64,000 nucleotides of DNA from Axinella damicornis (taxonomy: Eukaryota > Porifera > Demospongiae > Axinellida > Axinellidae). This document shows, one piece after another, positions 44,924 through 56,840 of this stretch. The position numbers were made by a program, and so were the translations under genes. A model generated the notes under the pieces. That model was given only the letters and a program-made list of their open reading frames with translations, did not search any database and had not been told where the DNA came from. Where the stretch lies: assembly GCA_963931865.1 (NCBI GenBank), contig OZ007507.1:11399974-11463973 (forward strand), given 5' to 3'. Position 1 is the stretch's first letter, and every line of letters begins with the position of its first letter.

Positions 44924-46439
44924 ATGGCAGAGAGAGGTATGTATTAATTATCATAGGTAAATAGTTCCCGGTATCACAGACGATGATCATCCCCTGGAAG
45001 ATAAGCGCTAATATCCTAAGGTAGCTCCCCAACCTTTCACTAGGTCCGCCATTGCTTGGGAGCCAAAACGTGGTTATGTAAAAATCGTTGCTTGATTTCT
45101 ATAATTATGCTGCTGATTATGGCATTCATACGTGTAGCTACTGAGTAATTATGACTGGCTGCATAGTGATGTAAGCCCTACAGTCGAACGTTGCTACCGA
45201 TTGAGTCCCTAGGTCATATATCAGAATTGGTAGCGCTATTCCATTAGATGGGGATACACCCCCCATTGACGAGTAACTAGTTTGTCCCATGCAGGGGGGA
45301 TATGACAGAGATGCTTGTTAATGAGTGTGGAGGTTTTGAATACCTAGGTTATGTATGCAAAGCATTATTGTACCTGCTCCTGAATGAACATTAACGTACT
45401 CGCATGAGACATTCAACTTCATGGTGTCCATTTAATGTCCTTGTGAGATAGGATCTGCTCCGGCAAAGAGGGTTAGACAGTGCGGGGTTGGTTAGGTGTC
45501 ACCTGCAGGGTGCAAAACTTCATGACTATGTCGGAGTTTGGTGTTACTATTGTACCTATGGCCTCAGCATGGGTACGGGGCTAGGGCTGTTTCTCTTGAT
45601 TGCCGTGTAAATGACTCTTTGTACCATGTAGAGTCTCGGTTTCCCTGTGTGCAAGGCTTGTTTTGGGCTAGAGGAGGTGTACATTGCCTGCATGAGTGAC
45701 TTGTTCATGGGAATTGGCAATGCTAGAAGTATGAGTGCCTGTGACCTTATATATGGCTTACATTAGCCTCGTTCCAAGGCGCTCAATAATCTGGGAGCGA
45801 GGCTAGGCTTAAATAGCGAATCCTTTTGTGTAACCCTTTCTCTGTTTCAGATATGCATTTGTGAGATGGCTGGTTAAAGTAAGAGACCAACAAGCTGTAG
45901 GAAAGGAATGATCTTCATGAAATCAATAGTACAATCATTCAACAGTATCTTATACATGCCCCTCTGATTCACAGTGCTCTCCAAAGATGATCTGAGTTGG
46001 CTGGTGGAACAGTTGCATCCTGTTAGACCCAAGTGGTACGAAATAGGACTGCAGTTGGGACTACCTTCAGGAGATCTTGATACCATCAGAGATAACGACT
46101 CAGATGCACAATGTCGTAATAGAGAAATGTTGAAGCTATGGTTGGCTAATGCCGAATGTCCAACACTTGAGGCACTTTCCAGAGCACTTCGGACCAAAGC
46201 TGTAGGTGAAAGCAGGCTCGGTTTCAGTATCCTGAACACTCAACTGGAAGCTGGTTAGTTATTACCATTTCCCAGACAATAATTATGCTAACACACCAGA
46301 GAAGGTATTTCCTAAAATACAGGCTCAGTAAAGCCCATTGTAGAGCTTGTGTCACTTTTATAACTGATGTAAGGTGACTGAGTTTAGCTGTAGTGACTCT
46401 TTACTGTATCAACTGTGTAGCTATCATAATCGTGGCTTA

Positions 46440-46474
<35 letters not shown>

Positions 46475-49400
46475 GTACATGAATGTGCAATGGATGGGAG
46501 CTGTTCCAGGAACATGCAAGGCTAGCTAATTAGATCAGAGAACGCATCCACCACCATACTTTGTTGTTTGAAGTTCTTCAACAACAATTACATGAACATG
46601 TGTCATTGTGTATTTATTATACAGTGCCTACTGATAGCCATTCAGCTGCGCCTCTACCGTGTTCTCCTGCTATTGCTACAGATGCTCAAGGTGTGTAATA
46701 CACGACATTCATCACCACTACCAAATTAAGTACTGTATTAAGGCCACTATTTGTTGCATATCCCATATAGAAATGCCAAGCTTGTTACAACCTGGTGGCA
46801 AGGTTGTGACAAGGTCACCAGCCTTGTGACAACCTTGTACTTGGTCCAAACAAGCTTGTGACAACCTTGTACTGTTAACTCCCCTACCTTGTAACAACCT
46901 TGTATGATTTCAACAAGCTTGTGACAACCTGGTACTGTTAACTCCCTACCTTGTAACAACCTTGCATGATTTCAACAAGCTTGTGACAACCTTGTACTGT
47001 TAACTCCCTACCTTGTAACAACCTTGCATGATTTCAACAAGCTTGTGACAACCTGGTACACTTAACTTGCCAACCTTGTGACAACCTTGAAAGATTGCCA
47101 CTTTGGTGAACAACCTTGTGACATCCTGGTATACACCAGTACTGTACGTACTATACCTTGTAACAAGCTTGTGCGCCTGATTTCCACCTAGCTAGCTAGC
47201 TTGAAGAACATGGTTGTGACTCCTTCTTTTATACTGCATTCAACACCTATATAGCTACCTTATGTTTATTTTCCAACTCAAAAAGCCATAGATGACATGT
47301 ACATGCATGTAAACACATCCTGAGTTAGAAGCTGCTATATCCAGCTTCTAACTCAGGGTGTGCATCCATGTACTTTGTGGTTTTTGCGCTTCACAAGAGC
47401 CACAACAACCTTCATGACACATTTGTCAGCACCTGGAGCATGCATGTTCCATCACCGTGATGTACATGGTTACCAGTAGCATGCTTCCGATAACTGTACT
47501 GGAACCTGCATAGACCGGAATATGCATGCATCAGTGGAACTAGCTTTATACCCAGACCTTCTTACCCCAGCATTTGTCACTTGCGGCACTAACATGCACG
47601 GGGAAGGACTGGTAGCTAAAACTTGTCATGTGCAGTGACATACGTACATGCACATTGGATTTGGGTGGACGTGTGGCCTGAGGAACTCCGGAGTGCCACC
47701 AGTCGCAGCCATGGGCCACTGAGTGGTCAACATCAGGCAGTGTTGGTTACGTTTCTTGAGTTCAGAAAGCTGACCGAGAGCTGTACAGAAAGAATGTGCA
47801 ACTCCTCCAATGTACAGGTATATATGTCACATGCGTGGCAAGTTTACCAGGCCTTCCCCCGTGCTAGTACTGCAAGCGACAAACAGTGGGGTGAGAAGGC
47901 ATGCAACCGGAACATCCATGCATGGAAAATAATTCTGTGGAATGAATCCTGCACATAACGCGTTGCATGTACACTACTTAGTTACTTGGTTGCTAATGTA
48001 AACTATGTTTTGATGTCATGTACCTCCCAATTTTGATTTGGTTGCTAATGTAAACTACTTAATCGGTGTTTGACGTCATATTCACCAATTTGGTTGCTAA
48101 TGTAAACTGTTTTCAGAGCTTCGCGTTCGAGCTTGTTTGTTTGATTAGCTAGCTAGCTAGAGTCAGAGTTCGCTACCGGTTGTGGAAACAAAGCGTGCAA
48201 TCATCATGCCCTACCTTGACCTGGAAACCCGGTAGCATCAACAGGAAACACTACTGGACAGCTGGTGTACGCATGGACCATTGGTGCAGACAGAACTTGG
48301 GGACTGCAGCATCCTCTCCTAACTCGGGGATTATCGCGGGTAAGTCTAGACTATAATGTACAAACTGGGGCAAGTACGAAGAACGGCTCCTTATGGTTGA
48401 ACTAAGGCACTGAGGGGCCGGTCCTCGTACACATGTACATAATTTCCCCTTGTGTGTACCGTGACCGCAAGGCACTGAACTGTCTTGATATTTATGAAGC
48501 CTGAGAGCCTCTGCACCTAGTACTTTCGTTAGTGTTGTGCTTATAGACTTTCAAGCATTGAAAGAAGAGTGTGGCCAGCAAGTTGGTTTTGCGATCAACA
48601 ACAAAGTTGGTTCACTCCACTCTGCCCGTTGAGTCTTAGAATAATTGGGGGTCTTCAAGACCAAACCGCTTTTATTATTATAATAAAAGCGGTTTGGTCT
48701 TGAAGTTAGGCAGGCCCCTACCAATCCCGAGACCAGATATATTGTGTGTTCTGCTATTAGGCAACTAAGCTTTGCCTTGGCCACGGCATCAATTGGTGTC
48801 AAGTAGCTTCGCTCGCCTACTTCCCCCTCGTTCACTTAGGTGAGTACTCCTGGCTTCATCGGATGGTGAGTCATGGGCAGCTCAAGCCTATTGCTACACA
48901 TTTTCATTTGGCGTACGTACCTTGTGCTTCAGAAAGTTTCACTTGGCTATGCTTTGCTCGTTGTTGCAATCCTCGCCCCTAGCAACTAATAATTATGTCA
49001 TTTCTGTGTGCAATGTGTTAAGATGTTATATGTTACTCGTTTTACTACAATCTTTCAGGGGCAGTACATAGATACTCTATTAGAGCTGTTTAATGATCGT
49101 ACGTATAACACTTTTCTTCCTACAGATGAGCCCCTCATACCCAGACAGGAAAAATAATCAGTCCCTTCCCTCCCTAATGGCCTACCGTGTGATGACACAA
49201 GTGGTCACAATCGTCACATGCTGGGAACTGAAAAATCTGGTATGCGAGACTGTCAAGCAGTAGCAGCCTGATCATTGTAAAGCCATTATTTATATCACTC
49301 ATCATCGTAGATGTACTAGCTTTGTAATTCACTGGAACTGTTTTATCACTCATTACCCCAGGACTTATTTAGTTATGTATTGCATTTATTTTTATGTATG

Positions 49401-52290
49401 CAATGTTCAATGATGTTGGCCAGGTTGTTACAACCAGATGTCCTGCTTGTTACAGTTTCAATTCCAAGGTTGTTGCATGGTTGTTACAACCTCCTTTCAC
49501 AACCTTGTTGCTAGGTTGTCACAAGGTTGTTACAACCAAATATCCTGCTTGTTACAGTTTCAATTCCAAGGTTGTTTTACCCTGGGTACAAGGTTGTTGC
49601 ATGGTTGTTACAACCTTGGCATTTCTATATGGGTTAGCTTCTCATTCCCCGCGTCCACAGCTTTTTGGGACCAACCTTGCTGGCCATTATCGTGCATGCA
49701 CACTGCAGTTAGTTTGTCAATCTTGTACTGTGCGTGCAGCTAGAATACTACGGACTGTATACCTGCAAGATGTCTGATTGCTTGGCAGCCAGTTGTACGA
49801 TACTGCTTTTCATCTGTGAGTGTGACAAAAGGCATTTCCTCACTTTTTTGTGGTGGATGAATATTGTATAATGGTAATAGCTGCCCACCCACATGGCAAA
49901 GCCCTTGGTGAGAAACTAAACGTTTACACTTCACATAGAGAGAAGATTAGTCACTGAAGATCTACGCACAAGTCATGATCAAAGTTTCATATTAATTGTC
50001 TGCTACAGTACTTCTATAACTATAGTTCACTACTTTACACTACAATGCTGTTGCTTTTTCCACTCTATATCATAGGAAATTCATCACTCAAAGTGTTCGA
50101 GATCTCTAAACGTCAACCTTTGCAAGTGATTGACAATACCATGCCTTTCTGCACAAGTACCCCTAAGATTGCAGGTGAGGAGTACTTACTTTAAGTATGC
50201 CATGTATACGTACTAAGCCAGATCCTATTCTGTGCGGTAGTGGCTGCACTGGCAGGAAATGTAACACCAAAAACTGGCACATAATTATTATGTGGTATAG
50301 TGTATACTAATATGTGGTGTAGTGTATAGTGATATTATGTGGTGTATAGTGGGGTAAGGGAACATTATTGCATGTAGCAGTTGAACAGAATTCGAATGGC
50401 ATCACACTTCAGGGACGTATCAAAAGTAGTAGCGTTCTACTCTGTTAGCAGTGCTTGGTCTCTCACTACATGTACTTAGGTGGTTTGGTGTGCCCTGAGA
50501 GAGAAGCATCATTCCTTAGGCCTATCCCACTTCCTCTTTTTGATCACTTAGCTACTGTATGCTACAGCTAAGTGTGAAACAAAACTGTCTCATTCTGTGT
50601 CAGAGGACGAGGACTCTAGCTAAGTTTTGGCTTTATTTTTCGCTGACAACAGGTTGTTATTACTGATCGAAGTCATTGCATGTATCACTTCGGTCTAAAT
50701 TGGACTTGTAACTCCCATGGTTTTGAAGTCGTCTGCCTAACAGCTTCAGTAGCTATTCATCTTCCCATTGCAGGGAACCGCCCAAATATTTCACCAGAGT
50801 CAACTTTGCCAAACACCCCGATATCTGCAACTCAAGATTCTGCTCAAGATTCTGGCATTAGCCTTGGGTCACCAAGTTTTTTTGCTTGCAAATGTGGAAG
50901 TTGTACCTGGGCTACATACTCAGCTCGAGGGTGTCCTGAAGGTAGTTTTCCCTATCTTGATATGAGCAGTATGCCGGCTATAGATCGTAAGCAATTTGAA
51001 TCCCAGCTTCAGAGCGAAACCAACGAAATTGCCTGCTTCTTTGATGACGTTACTACTGCAACATTAGAATCATTTCAGAAAAAGAAAGTTTCACTTCACC
51101 TTATTAGTATGCATGTGAAGAATCTTCGACCTTCGATCAAACCTATGAACAAACGTTCATCCTGCCGTCTCACCTGGAAGACCATAGAAGAATGTTTTGC
51201 CTGGTCAGCTAGTTATTGGTCGTGGTTCAACACTCGCATCTTGGAACAGCTAGTCAAACACCATGGCACAGAAGAGGATAACAAAAGAATGGCACTATAC
51301 CTCGAGGCACGAAGAGTTTTCCTTGAGAGGAAGGTTTTCAACATTCCACAAGACGCCTACGGTGATGAACGTGAAGAAAATTCGAAGCAGCTTGTTTTGA
51401 AGCTGGCCAGCACGGGGTACAGTGTCAATGAAACAGAAGCAACTGTTCTTGAACAGCTACAAACCCTTGTATATGAGACACTCCAGAAGCATGTTGAACT
51501 CCTCAAGGTGAGAAAGGGGTGCCTCGAATTGACTTTCCAGATTCCTGAGCAAGATGTTCCTCATCTATCACAAGAACAGAAGATTGCATTATCACAGGAA
51601 GGAGTTCTCTCTCTCACCATCGAGGGTGAAGTTTACTTCCAGGTACATATACTTGAACCCTAATCAGACAACACAGTTAGGCATAGACGTTAAATGTCAT
51701 GGATAGCTCCCTGCAGATTGAAAACTCAGGCTGATAATTTTCTTTGCCTTAGGATACATCCGATTCAGAGAATATGCCACCACATGAAGACTCAGCACTA
51801 TATCTGAACACCACTCCAGGTAAATGTACACAGTAACTTCAGCATGTTTACTAATGGCAACTACACCCCTAGCAACAGGTGTAATGGACACCGGCTTCAT
51901 GTTAAGTTTTGTTACCATATTCATCCTTGATAGCAGTAACCACAATCATGCAAGTGTGCAGTTGCAATAACTCAAGTACATGTGGGAGGGGCGTTAGGAG
52001 CATCCTCATGACTGATTTATTTACCTGTATAATACCGTTGATGAATGACATGACTGAGCTATATTCTAATCATTCATGCATGGTTGCTACCAACAGGGAA
52101 CTGTACACGCAAAAGGTCTGCCAGTGAAGATTGTGTGCGAACCTCCAAGCAACCACGCTATGCCGGAGAAAGCCCACGTCGCAAATCGTCACCTCAGATA
52201 TACCGCAACACTCGAATGGAGGCCATTAAGAAAACATCATCCGCTCAAACTCACCACAATACACGGATGAAGTTCGTAAAAGCATGCTAA
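44924..52290 (+). CDS. death-domain protein with conserved-looking C-terminal region, 528 aa, complete
   Basis: Seven exons: 44924-44936, 45975-46253, 46625-46690, 50076-50174, 50774-51642, 51753-51819 and 52097-52290 (TAA). They sum to exactly 529 codons with all phases matching. Exon 2 encodes a death domain at about residues 6-85 (DLSWLVEQLHPVRPKWYEIG, LGLPSGDLDTIRD, LKLWLANAECPTLEALSRAL). The large fifth exon encodes about 290 residues, with FFDDVTTATLESF, WSWFNTRILEQLVKHHGTEE, YLEARRVFLERKVFNIPQDAY and a final LELTFQIPEQ...GVLSL block. That arrangement resembles a region I associate with invertebrate death-domain proteins but cannot name. A basic Ser/Arg-rich tail follows. No signal peptide or membrane segment, so cytosolic; adaptor-like signalling is inferred. 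An alternative exon at 49126 would end the protein after ten codons. Confidence 0.85.
45774..45805. mobile_element. TAGCCTCG foldback element, 32 bp
   Basis: TAGCCTCGTTCCAAGGCGC with GGGAGCGAGGCTA; flanks GGCTTACAT and GGCTTAAAT are a 9-bp duplication with one change. In the first intron of the death-domain gene. Confidence 0.88.
46441..46473. repeat. run of 33 G
   Basis: Uninterrupted homopolymer in an intron of the plus-strand death-domain gene; length may be unreliable in assembly. Confidence 0.95.
47545..47910. mobile_element. TAGCCTCG-type element split by about 250 bp
   Basis: The left arm (CCCAGACCTTCTTACCCCAGCATTTGTCACTTGC) at about 47551 and the right arm (CTGCAAGCGACAAACAGTGGGGTGAGAAGGC) at about 47870-47900 match the two arms of the 39677-39769 copy. 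They are separated by unrelated sequence, so the hairpin loop has acquired an insertion or has rearranged. Confidence 0.5.
47985..48115. repeat. three direct repeats of GGTTGCTAATGTAAACT
   Basis: TTGGTTGCTAATGTAAACT recurs three times at about 48-50-bp spacing with related TGACGTCAT words between. Confidence 0.8.
48655..48705. other. perfect hairpin around AAGCGGTTTGGTCTTGAAG
   Basis: CTTCAAGACCAAACCGCTTTTATTAT is followed directly by its reverse complement. It is a small foldback with no recognised terminal motif. Confidence 0.7.
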
Positions 52291-52399
52291 ATAACTTACT
52301 CACTTCATGTTTAGTGACTGTGTGTTTGTACAGTGACAATTATATACATGAGTGATGGATAAACTATGCATAATATTATTAGTATGCACAGGCCCTCCC

Positions 52400-52471
52400 A
52401 AGTTTGGTTCCCAGACCCTTCTGCGTTTCGTTTCCGGGGCGGGCGGGAGGGAGGGTCTGGGAACCAAACTA
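52400..52471. mobile_element. foldback element variant with AGTTTGGTTCCCAG ends, 72 bp
   Basis: AAGTTTGGTTCCCAGACCCT pairs with AGGGTCTGGGAACCAAACTA. A perfect 9-bp duplication, GGCCCTCCC, lies at 52391-52399 and 52472-52480. Partial TAGCCTCG-type ends (GGGAACGAGGCTA) follow at 52540-52603. Confidence 0.88.
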
Positions 52472-52878
52472 GGCCCTCCCGTGTTCTCTCATGCAATCTT
52501 TTTCTTCTTCTTTTTTCTCGTGCAACTGAAAGTGGCGCGCGGGCCTGGGAATGAGCTTCTTTCGTGCAACTGAAAGTGGCGTGCGGACCTGGGAACGAGG
52601 CTAACTCCAAGTCCTGTGTAACAAGTTGGAAATACCACCAACCTAAACCAATCATCTGTGTGTGCTTAAATCAACCATTACTACTGTACTGCAACCTCAC
52701 TTTACACATGCCTCACATCTTCAGTTGACTCTCACTATGAAACTAAAGCCATTCTAATTTCCTTTTCTTGACATGCATGGTGAGTAGCTAAGTAGCAGGA
52801 CTTTAAAATCTGACATCCGGAGCTCCAGGCATACGGAATTTTTGATGAATCCTTGCAACAAAACGTGACTTCCAAATA

Positions 52879-53776
52879 CCGTAGTCGCGCGTTATTAGGC
52901 ACATGCGCCTATAACTCCACAGGAAGGAGATATGCGCCTATAACCCTTTAACCACCGAATTCTTCCCACCAAGACAACACATTTTCATGCATTCAGCGCA
53001 CACCACTTTCGTAGGTACTCCTCTCCCACAGCATTCGCTCCTCAGTGGCCAAACTTGGTGGGGCCCGCACACATGGAGAGACCCCTCTGGCAATACCGTT
53101 AATGATATTCATGACCCCCCACAAGGCCAGCAATCGGAGGTCAAAGGTGGATGTCAGCCGGATTTTCGCCCAGCATTTCCCTAAACTTGGGCCAGATCTG
53201 ACTGATGGCAAACCTTACACCACCAATTTGCAGGTTTTCTTGAGGCCCTGGGTGGGGTCTATGAATATCATTAGAATCAAAAATTCTCGGGTCAATGAAT
53301 CTCATTAAAATCAAAAGACGCCCACGACAGGCCGAAGGGGGGGCTGCCGCCCCCCCTTCGAAACCCCCCCGCTTGTACGTTTAGTGGGGGAGGCGCGCCG
53401 AAATCTGACCAAATTTTTGAGTTCGTGCCTTAAAGTCGTCCCTAGGCCCTCTGAAGACTTTTTGGTCTCTTTTTGGACTGGCGAGAAGCCCTACAAGTGC
53501 ATAGGGTCTAAATGACGCCTATAGACGTCAATGGGGCTCAAAGGGATAAGCGAGATGCGCCTAATAACGAATATTTTTATAATGACATTCCTCCAATAGG
53601 AAGTGCGCTTCAATTAGAATTATAGCTTTTTCCACTCCGTAGGATCGAAAATGGCTGAGTTTCTGGAAGAAAAACTGCAGCGCTTAACAGCGAGTACCTG
53701 GGACGAGAGTCGAACATGCGCCTAACAGCGAATATGCGCCTATAAGTGAGATGCGCCTAATAACGCGCGACTACGG
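52879..53776. mobile_element. 898-bp DNA transposon with TA target duplication
   Basis: The termini CCGTAGTCGCGCGTTATTAG and its complement are perfect inverted repeats. TA flanks both ends (52877-52878 and 53777-53778). Copy B of the segmental duplication at about 56085-56096 has an uninterrupted ACTTCCAAATATGG, so the empty site is visible. Internal ATGCGCCTATAAC words recur near both ends. TA duplication suggests a Tc1/mariner or related superfamily; no transposase is recognised. Confidence 0.9.
52938..53155 (+). repeat. about 215-bp dispersed repeat, copy 1
   Basis: It contains AATACCGTTAATGATATTCATGA and CCACAGCATTCGCTCCTCAG. It is inverted relative to two further copies at 54000-54215 and 56625-56840. 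This copy lies inside the TA-flanked transposon. Confidence 0.8.
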
Positions 53777-53999
53777 TATGTCAGCCCACATTTAGTTCTG
53801 TATTATAAATTGTCATAAGTGGGGAATTCTTCTGACCATAAGTTTGATTGGATGGTATTTATCATTCTACTGTTATCTGTTCTGCTGAGATCACAGTGTG
53901 CTGGATCAGTGTACAGCATGTACACCTTGTGTGTCTGCTTCAGCTTGATGGCAACCAAGAAACAGAATAATACTGCCGAAAGGATCGTCTTTTGCCACT

Positions 54000-54215
54000 G
54001 ACTCTACCTTTGACCTCCAATTGCTGGGCCTGGGGTGATCATGAATATCATTAACGGTATTGCCAGAGCAGGCTCTCCATACATACGTGCTAGCCCCACC
54101 AAGTCAGACCCCTGAGGAGTGAATGCTGTGGGAGATGAGCACCTATGAAGGTGGTGTGTGCTGAAGGCATCAAAATGTGTTCCTTGGGGGAAAGAATTCC
54201 GTAGTTGAAGGGTTA
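54000..54215 (-). repeat. about 215-bp dispersed repeat, copy 2
   Basis: Reverse-orientation relative of 52938-53155 (ATGAATATCATTAACGGTATT), part of duplication copy A. Confidence 0.8.
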
Positions 54216-54822
54216 ACTAATTAAGGAAGGATCTAGGATACAAATGCAGTGTAACTTCGGAATAAAGCTGGTTACCACACTTTAAAAATAGCGACATGAA
54301 TATACTGATCTTAGCCATGGAGTTGTATACGAGGTATACAAATGGTTGATTATGTATGATACTGTCTGTACACCATAATGAAAACCATATGGTGTACATA
54401 TGGCCAAACTCCACGGCCATCATAAAAGATCAATGAATTGCAAGTTTCCAAGCTTGTGGAAAGCTGCCAAGCTTGCAGGGATGAAGCACAATTGTGACAG
54501 AAGGAATTGAGTATTAGAGAGTGCATAATTATAAACAATCATGTTTTGATCTGTGTACTAGTATCTACTATTATTCTGGTGTGTCACAAGGTCATCAGCT
54601 AAATGCTTACAAAACTTGTAGCTATATGCATCTAATTCCTGCCGTATCAGTATACGGCCATCATCCAAGTGAGTCATCAAGTATGCAAGCCTCCTTGCCC
54701 TAGAATTCACAGTTGCTCCTCTGAAGAACCCCAAGCGCTCGTGACCAGCAAGGGCCTCAATTCCAACACAGTGCAGTACGTAGCTATTGACGAACAGAAA
54801 TATCTTTGTTCTGCTTCCAGCA

Positions 54823-55302
54823 ATGGACGAGAAAGCATCGTTGATCCAACGAAGCGACAAACCACCCTCAAAACCGTGGTACAAGCGACGAACAACAATC
54901 ATACTCGCTGTTACATGTACAGGGGTTTGCGTGGTTCTCGCATGTGCGGTAGTGGTGGCGATTGTCGTGCCCATCACCAGCCACAAAAAGTGTGCATTCG
55001 ACACCGCAGTGGATTGCCTGACGGTCGGTGATGCTGAGTCACTGTGCTCCTGGTGTTACAACAGCGATGGAACTGGTAACTGCAGCCCAATGAATGGGCC
55101 ACTACCACCGCCATGTTCTCTAGACCTTGCTCTTATGTGCATCGCATATGGATTTGCAACTAACGAGCAAGAAGACGCTTGTGCATCTTACACCCCACCT
55201 ACTTACAAAAGGCGTTGTCGGTGGAGCGATCCTGTGACACCGGACAATCCTACTGGCAGCTGCTACTACCCCTATGAAAATCCGACTGGCTGTTGCTTTT
55301 AA
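54823..55302 (+). CDS. intronless single-pass membrane protein with Cys-rich ectodomain, 159 aa
   Basis: The start at 54823 (MDEKASLIQRSDKPPSKPW) is preferred over an in-frame ATG at 54787 because it begins a clean cytosolic segment; a CAG two bases before it could be a splice acceptor. Basic residues (YKRR) precede a strong membrane helix at about residues 26-50 (IILAVTCTGVCVVLACAVVV), so a type II orientation is likely. The remaining 105 residues carry 15 or so cysteines, including CAFDTAVDCL, CSWCYNSDGTGNC, CSLDLALMC, CRWSD and a terminal GCCF. The stop is TAA at 55300. No family is recognised. It lies between the two copies of a tandem duplication. Confidence 0.65.
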   Translation: MDEKASLIQRSDKPPSKPWYKRRTTIILAVTCTGVCVVLACAVVVAIVVPITSHKKCAFDTAVDCLTVGDAESLCSWCYNSDGTGNCSPMNGPLPPPCSLDLALMCIAYGFATNEQEDACASYTPPTYKRRCRWSDPVTPDNPTGSCYYPYENPTGCCF

Positions 55303-56439
55303 TTACATGATTGTTAGACATGATTCTATACTATATAGGATGTGTTGAAGCTGTCTTGATTGGCTTCCAAGTAAATTTAAATTGTGTATATAGCTAATTA
55401 TGCTGCTGTAAATGTTTAAGGTGGTGGTACTCTGAGTCCTGCATGTATAACAGACGGCTAGAGAGAATATTATCAGACACCACCATTCACAGGACAGCAG
55501 TTAATTTGGTCCGAATCCTCCACAGAGCTGAATGTAGCTGCTGAAACCCCTACCATCTCTGCAGTACTCTGAGTGTGAGTCGCCATTTCTGATGTGTCGG
55601 TATCAGCATTCTAGACTGAGGTCTGCCCAAGATTGATACACTTGAGTGTATGAGCTCAGGTCATGCTGGAAGATGGCGTGGCAGGCTGGAAGGCACAACG
55701 TCTGCTTTCAGTGATTATCTTGCATGGCTTTCAGTATCAGTACTAGTGCAATTTGGGACTATCTACCTTACAGATTTCAGATAATGTTATCAGTGTAATT
55801 ATGTAGTGTGCAGATTTTATCTTTCAGTGATCACCAACCTAAACCTATTGTCTCTGTGTGCTTAAATCAACCATTACCACCGTACTGCAACCCACATCTT
55901 CAGTGGACTCTCGCCACTTCTAATCCGTGGACTCTCACTATGAAAATACAGCCATTTTAACAAATGCATTACTAATTTCCTTTTGTGACATGGTGAGTAA
56001 GTAGCAGGACTTTAAAATCTGACATCCGGAGCTCCAGGCATACAGAATTTTTGATGAATCCTTGCAACAAAACGTGACTTCCAAATATGGAAGTTCCTCA
56101 GTCCACATTTAGTTTCTGTACGATAAGCAGTCATAAGCGGGGAATTCTTCAGACCACAAGTTTATGCAGATTTTTTAAATGCAATTTGTGCAGTTTACTG
56201 TGCTATTCACATAAACTTCAGAGAGCGAGCTCAGGGGATCTGCATCTGGACTGAATGCACAGCAAGTATGAATTAAACATCAATCCACACTGTTTTCATC
56301 TGTGTATGTACAGTCATCTATAGCTACTGCTGCTCTGCAAGCCAAAATGAGCACAATTATGTGACCCTGATGGTATTTACCATTCTTCTGTTCTACTGAG
56401 ATCATGGTGTGCTGCAGGATCAGTGTCATGTACGCTGTG

Positions 56440-56539
56440 TAGCCTCGTTCCCACCGCCAGTATTTCATCACTTCCAGTATGAAATACGGCAGTATTTCAT
56501 ACTGGAAGTGATGAAATACTGGCAGTGGGAACGAGGCTA
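56440..56539. mobile_element. TAGCCTCG palindromic foldback element, 100 bp
   Basis: Nearly perfect palindrome with TAGCCTCGTTCCCACCGCC ends and a GTATTTCATCACTTCCAG core. Flanks TACGCTGTG and TATGCCGTG form an imperfect 9-bp duplication. Copy A of the duplication lacks it (ATCAGTGTACAGCATGTACACC at 53907), so insertion followed the duplication. Confidence 0.9.
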
Positions 56540-56624
56540 TATGCCGTGTGTGTCTGCTTCAGCTTGACACTGACCAATCAACATGCAGAATAACACTGCA
56601 GAAAGAATCATCTTTCACCACTGA

Positions 56625-56840
56625 CTCTGACTTTGACCTCCAATTGCTGGGTCTGGGGTGATCATGAATATCATTAACGGTATTGCCAGAGTGGGCTCTC
56701 CATGCATATACGTGCTAGCCCCACTAGACCCCTGAGGAGTGAATGCTGTGGGAGATGAGCACCTACGAAGGTGGTGTGTGCTGAAGGCATGAAAATGTGT
56801 TCTCTTGGGGGAAAGAATTCCGTAGTTGAAGGGTTAAATT
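56625..56840 (-). repeat. about 215-bp dispersed repeat, copy 3
   Basis: Collinear with 54000-54215, inverted relative to 52938-53155. Confidence 0.8.

Larger units (their letters stand above)
46762..49633. mobile_element. 2.87-kb foldback element with AACCTTGTNACAA subterminal repeats
   Basis: The left end CCCATATAGAAATGCCAAG is matched in reverse complement by CTTGGCATTTCTATATGGG at the right end. Behind each end lie tandem subterminal repeats of TTGTGACAACCTTG type (46780-47180) and their complements (49420-49615). The interior holds a diverged, split TAGCCTCG-like element and no recognised transposase. The whole element lies within intron 46691-50075 of the death-domain gene. No target duplication is evident. 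Confidence 0.75.
52628..54700. repeat. segmental duplication, copy A
   Basis: Collinear with copy B (55835-57290) when insertions are removed. Matching landmarks are CTGTGTGTGCTTAAATCAACCATTA (52653/55854), ACATCCGGAGCTCCAGGCATAC (52812/56022), GTGGGGAATTCTTCTGACC (53819/56139) and GTGTCACAAGGTCATCAGC (54581/57188). Copy A carries the extra element 52879-53776. Confidence 0.85.
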
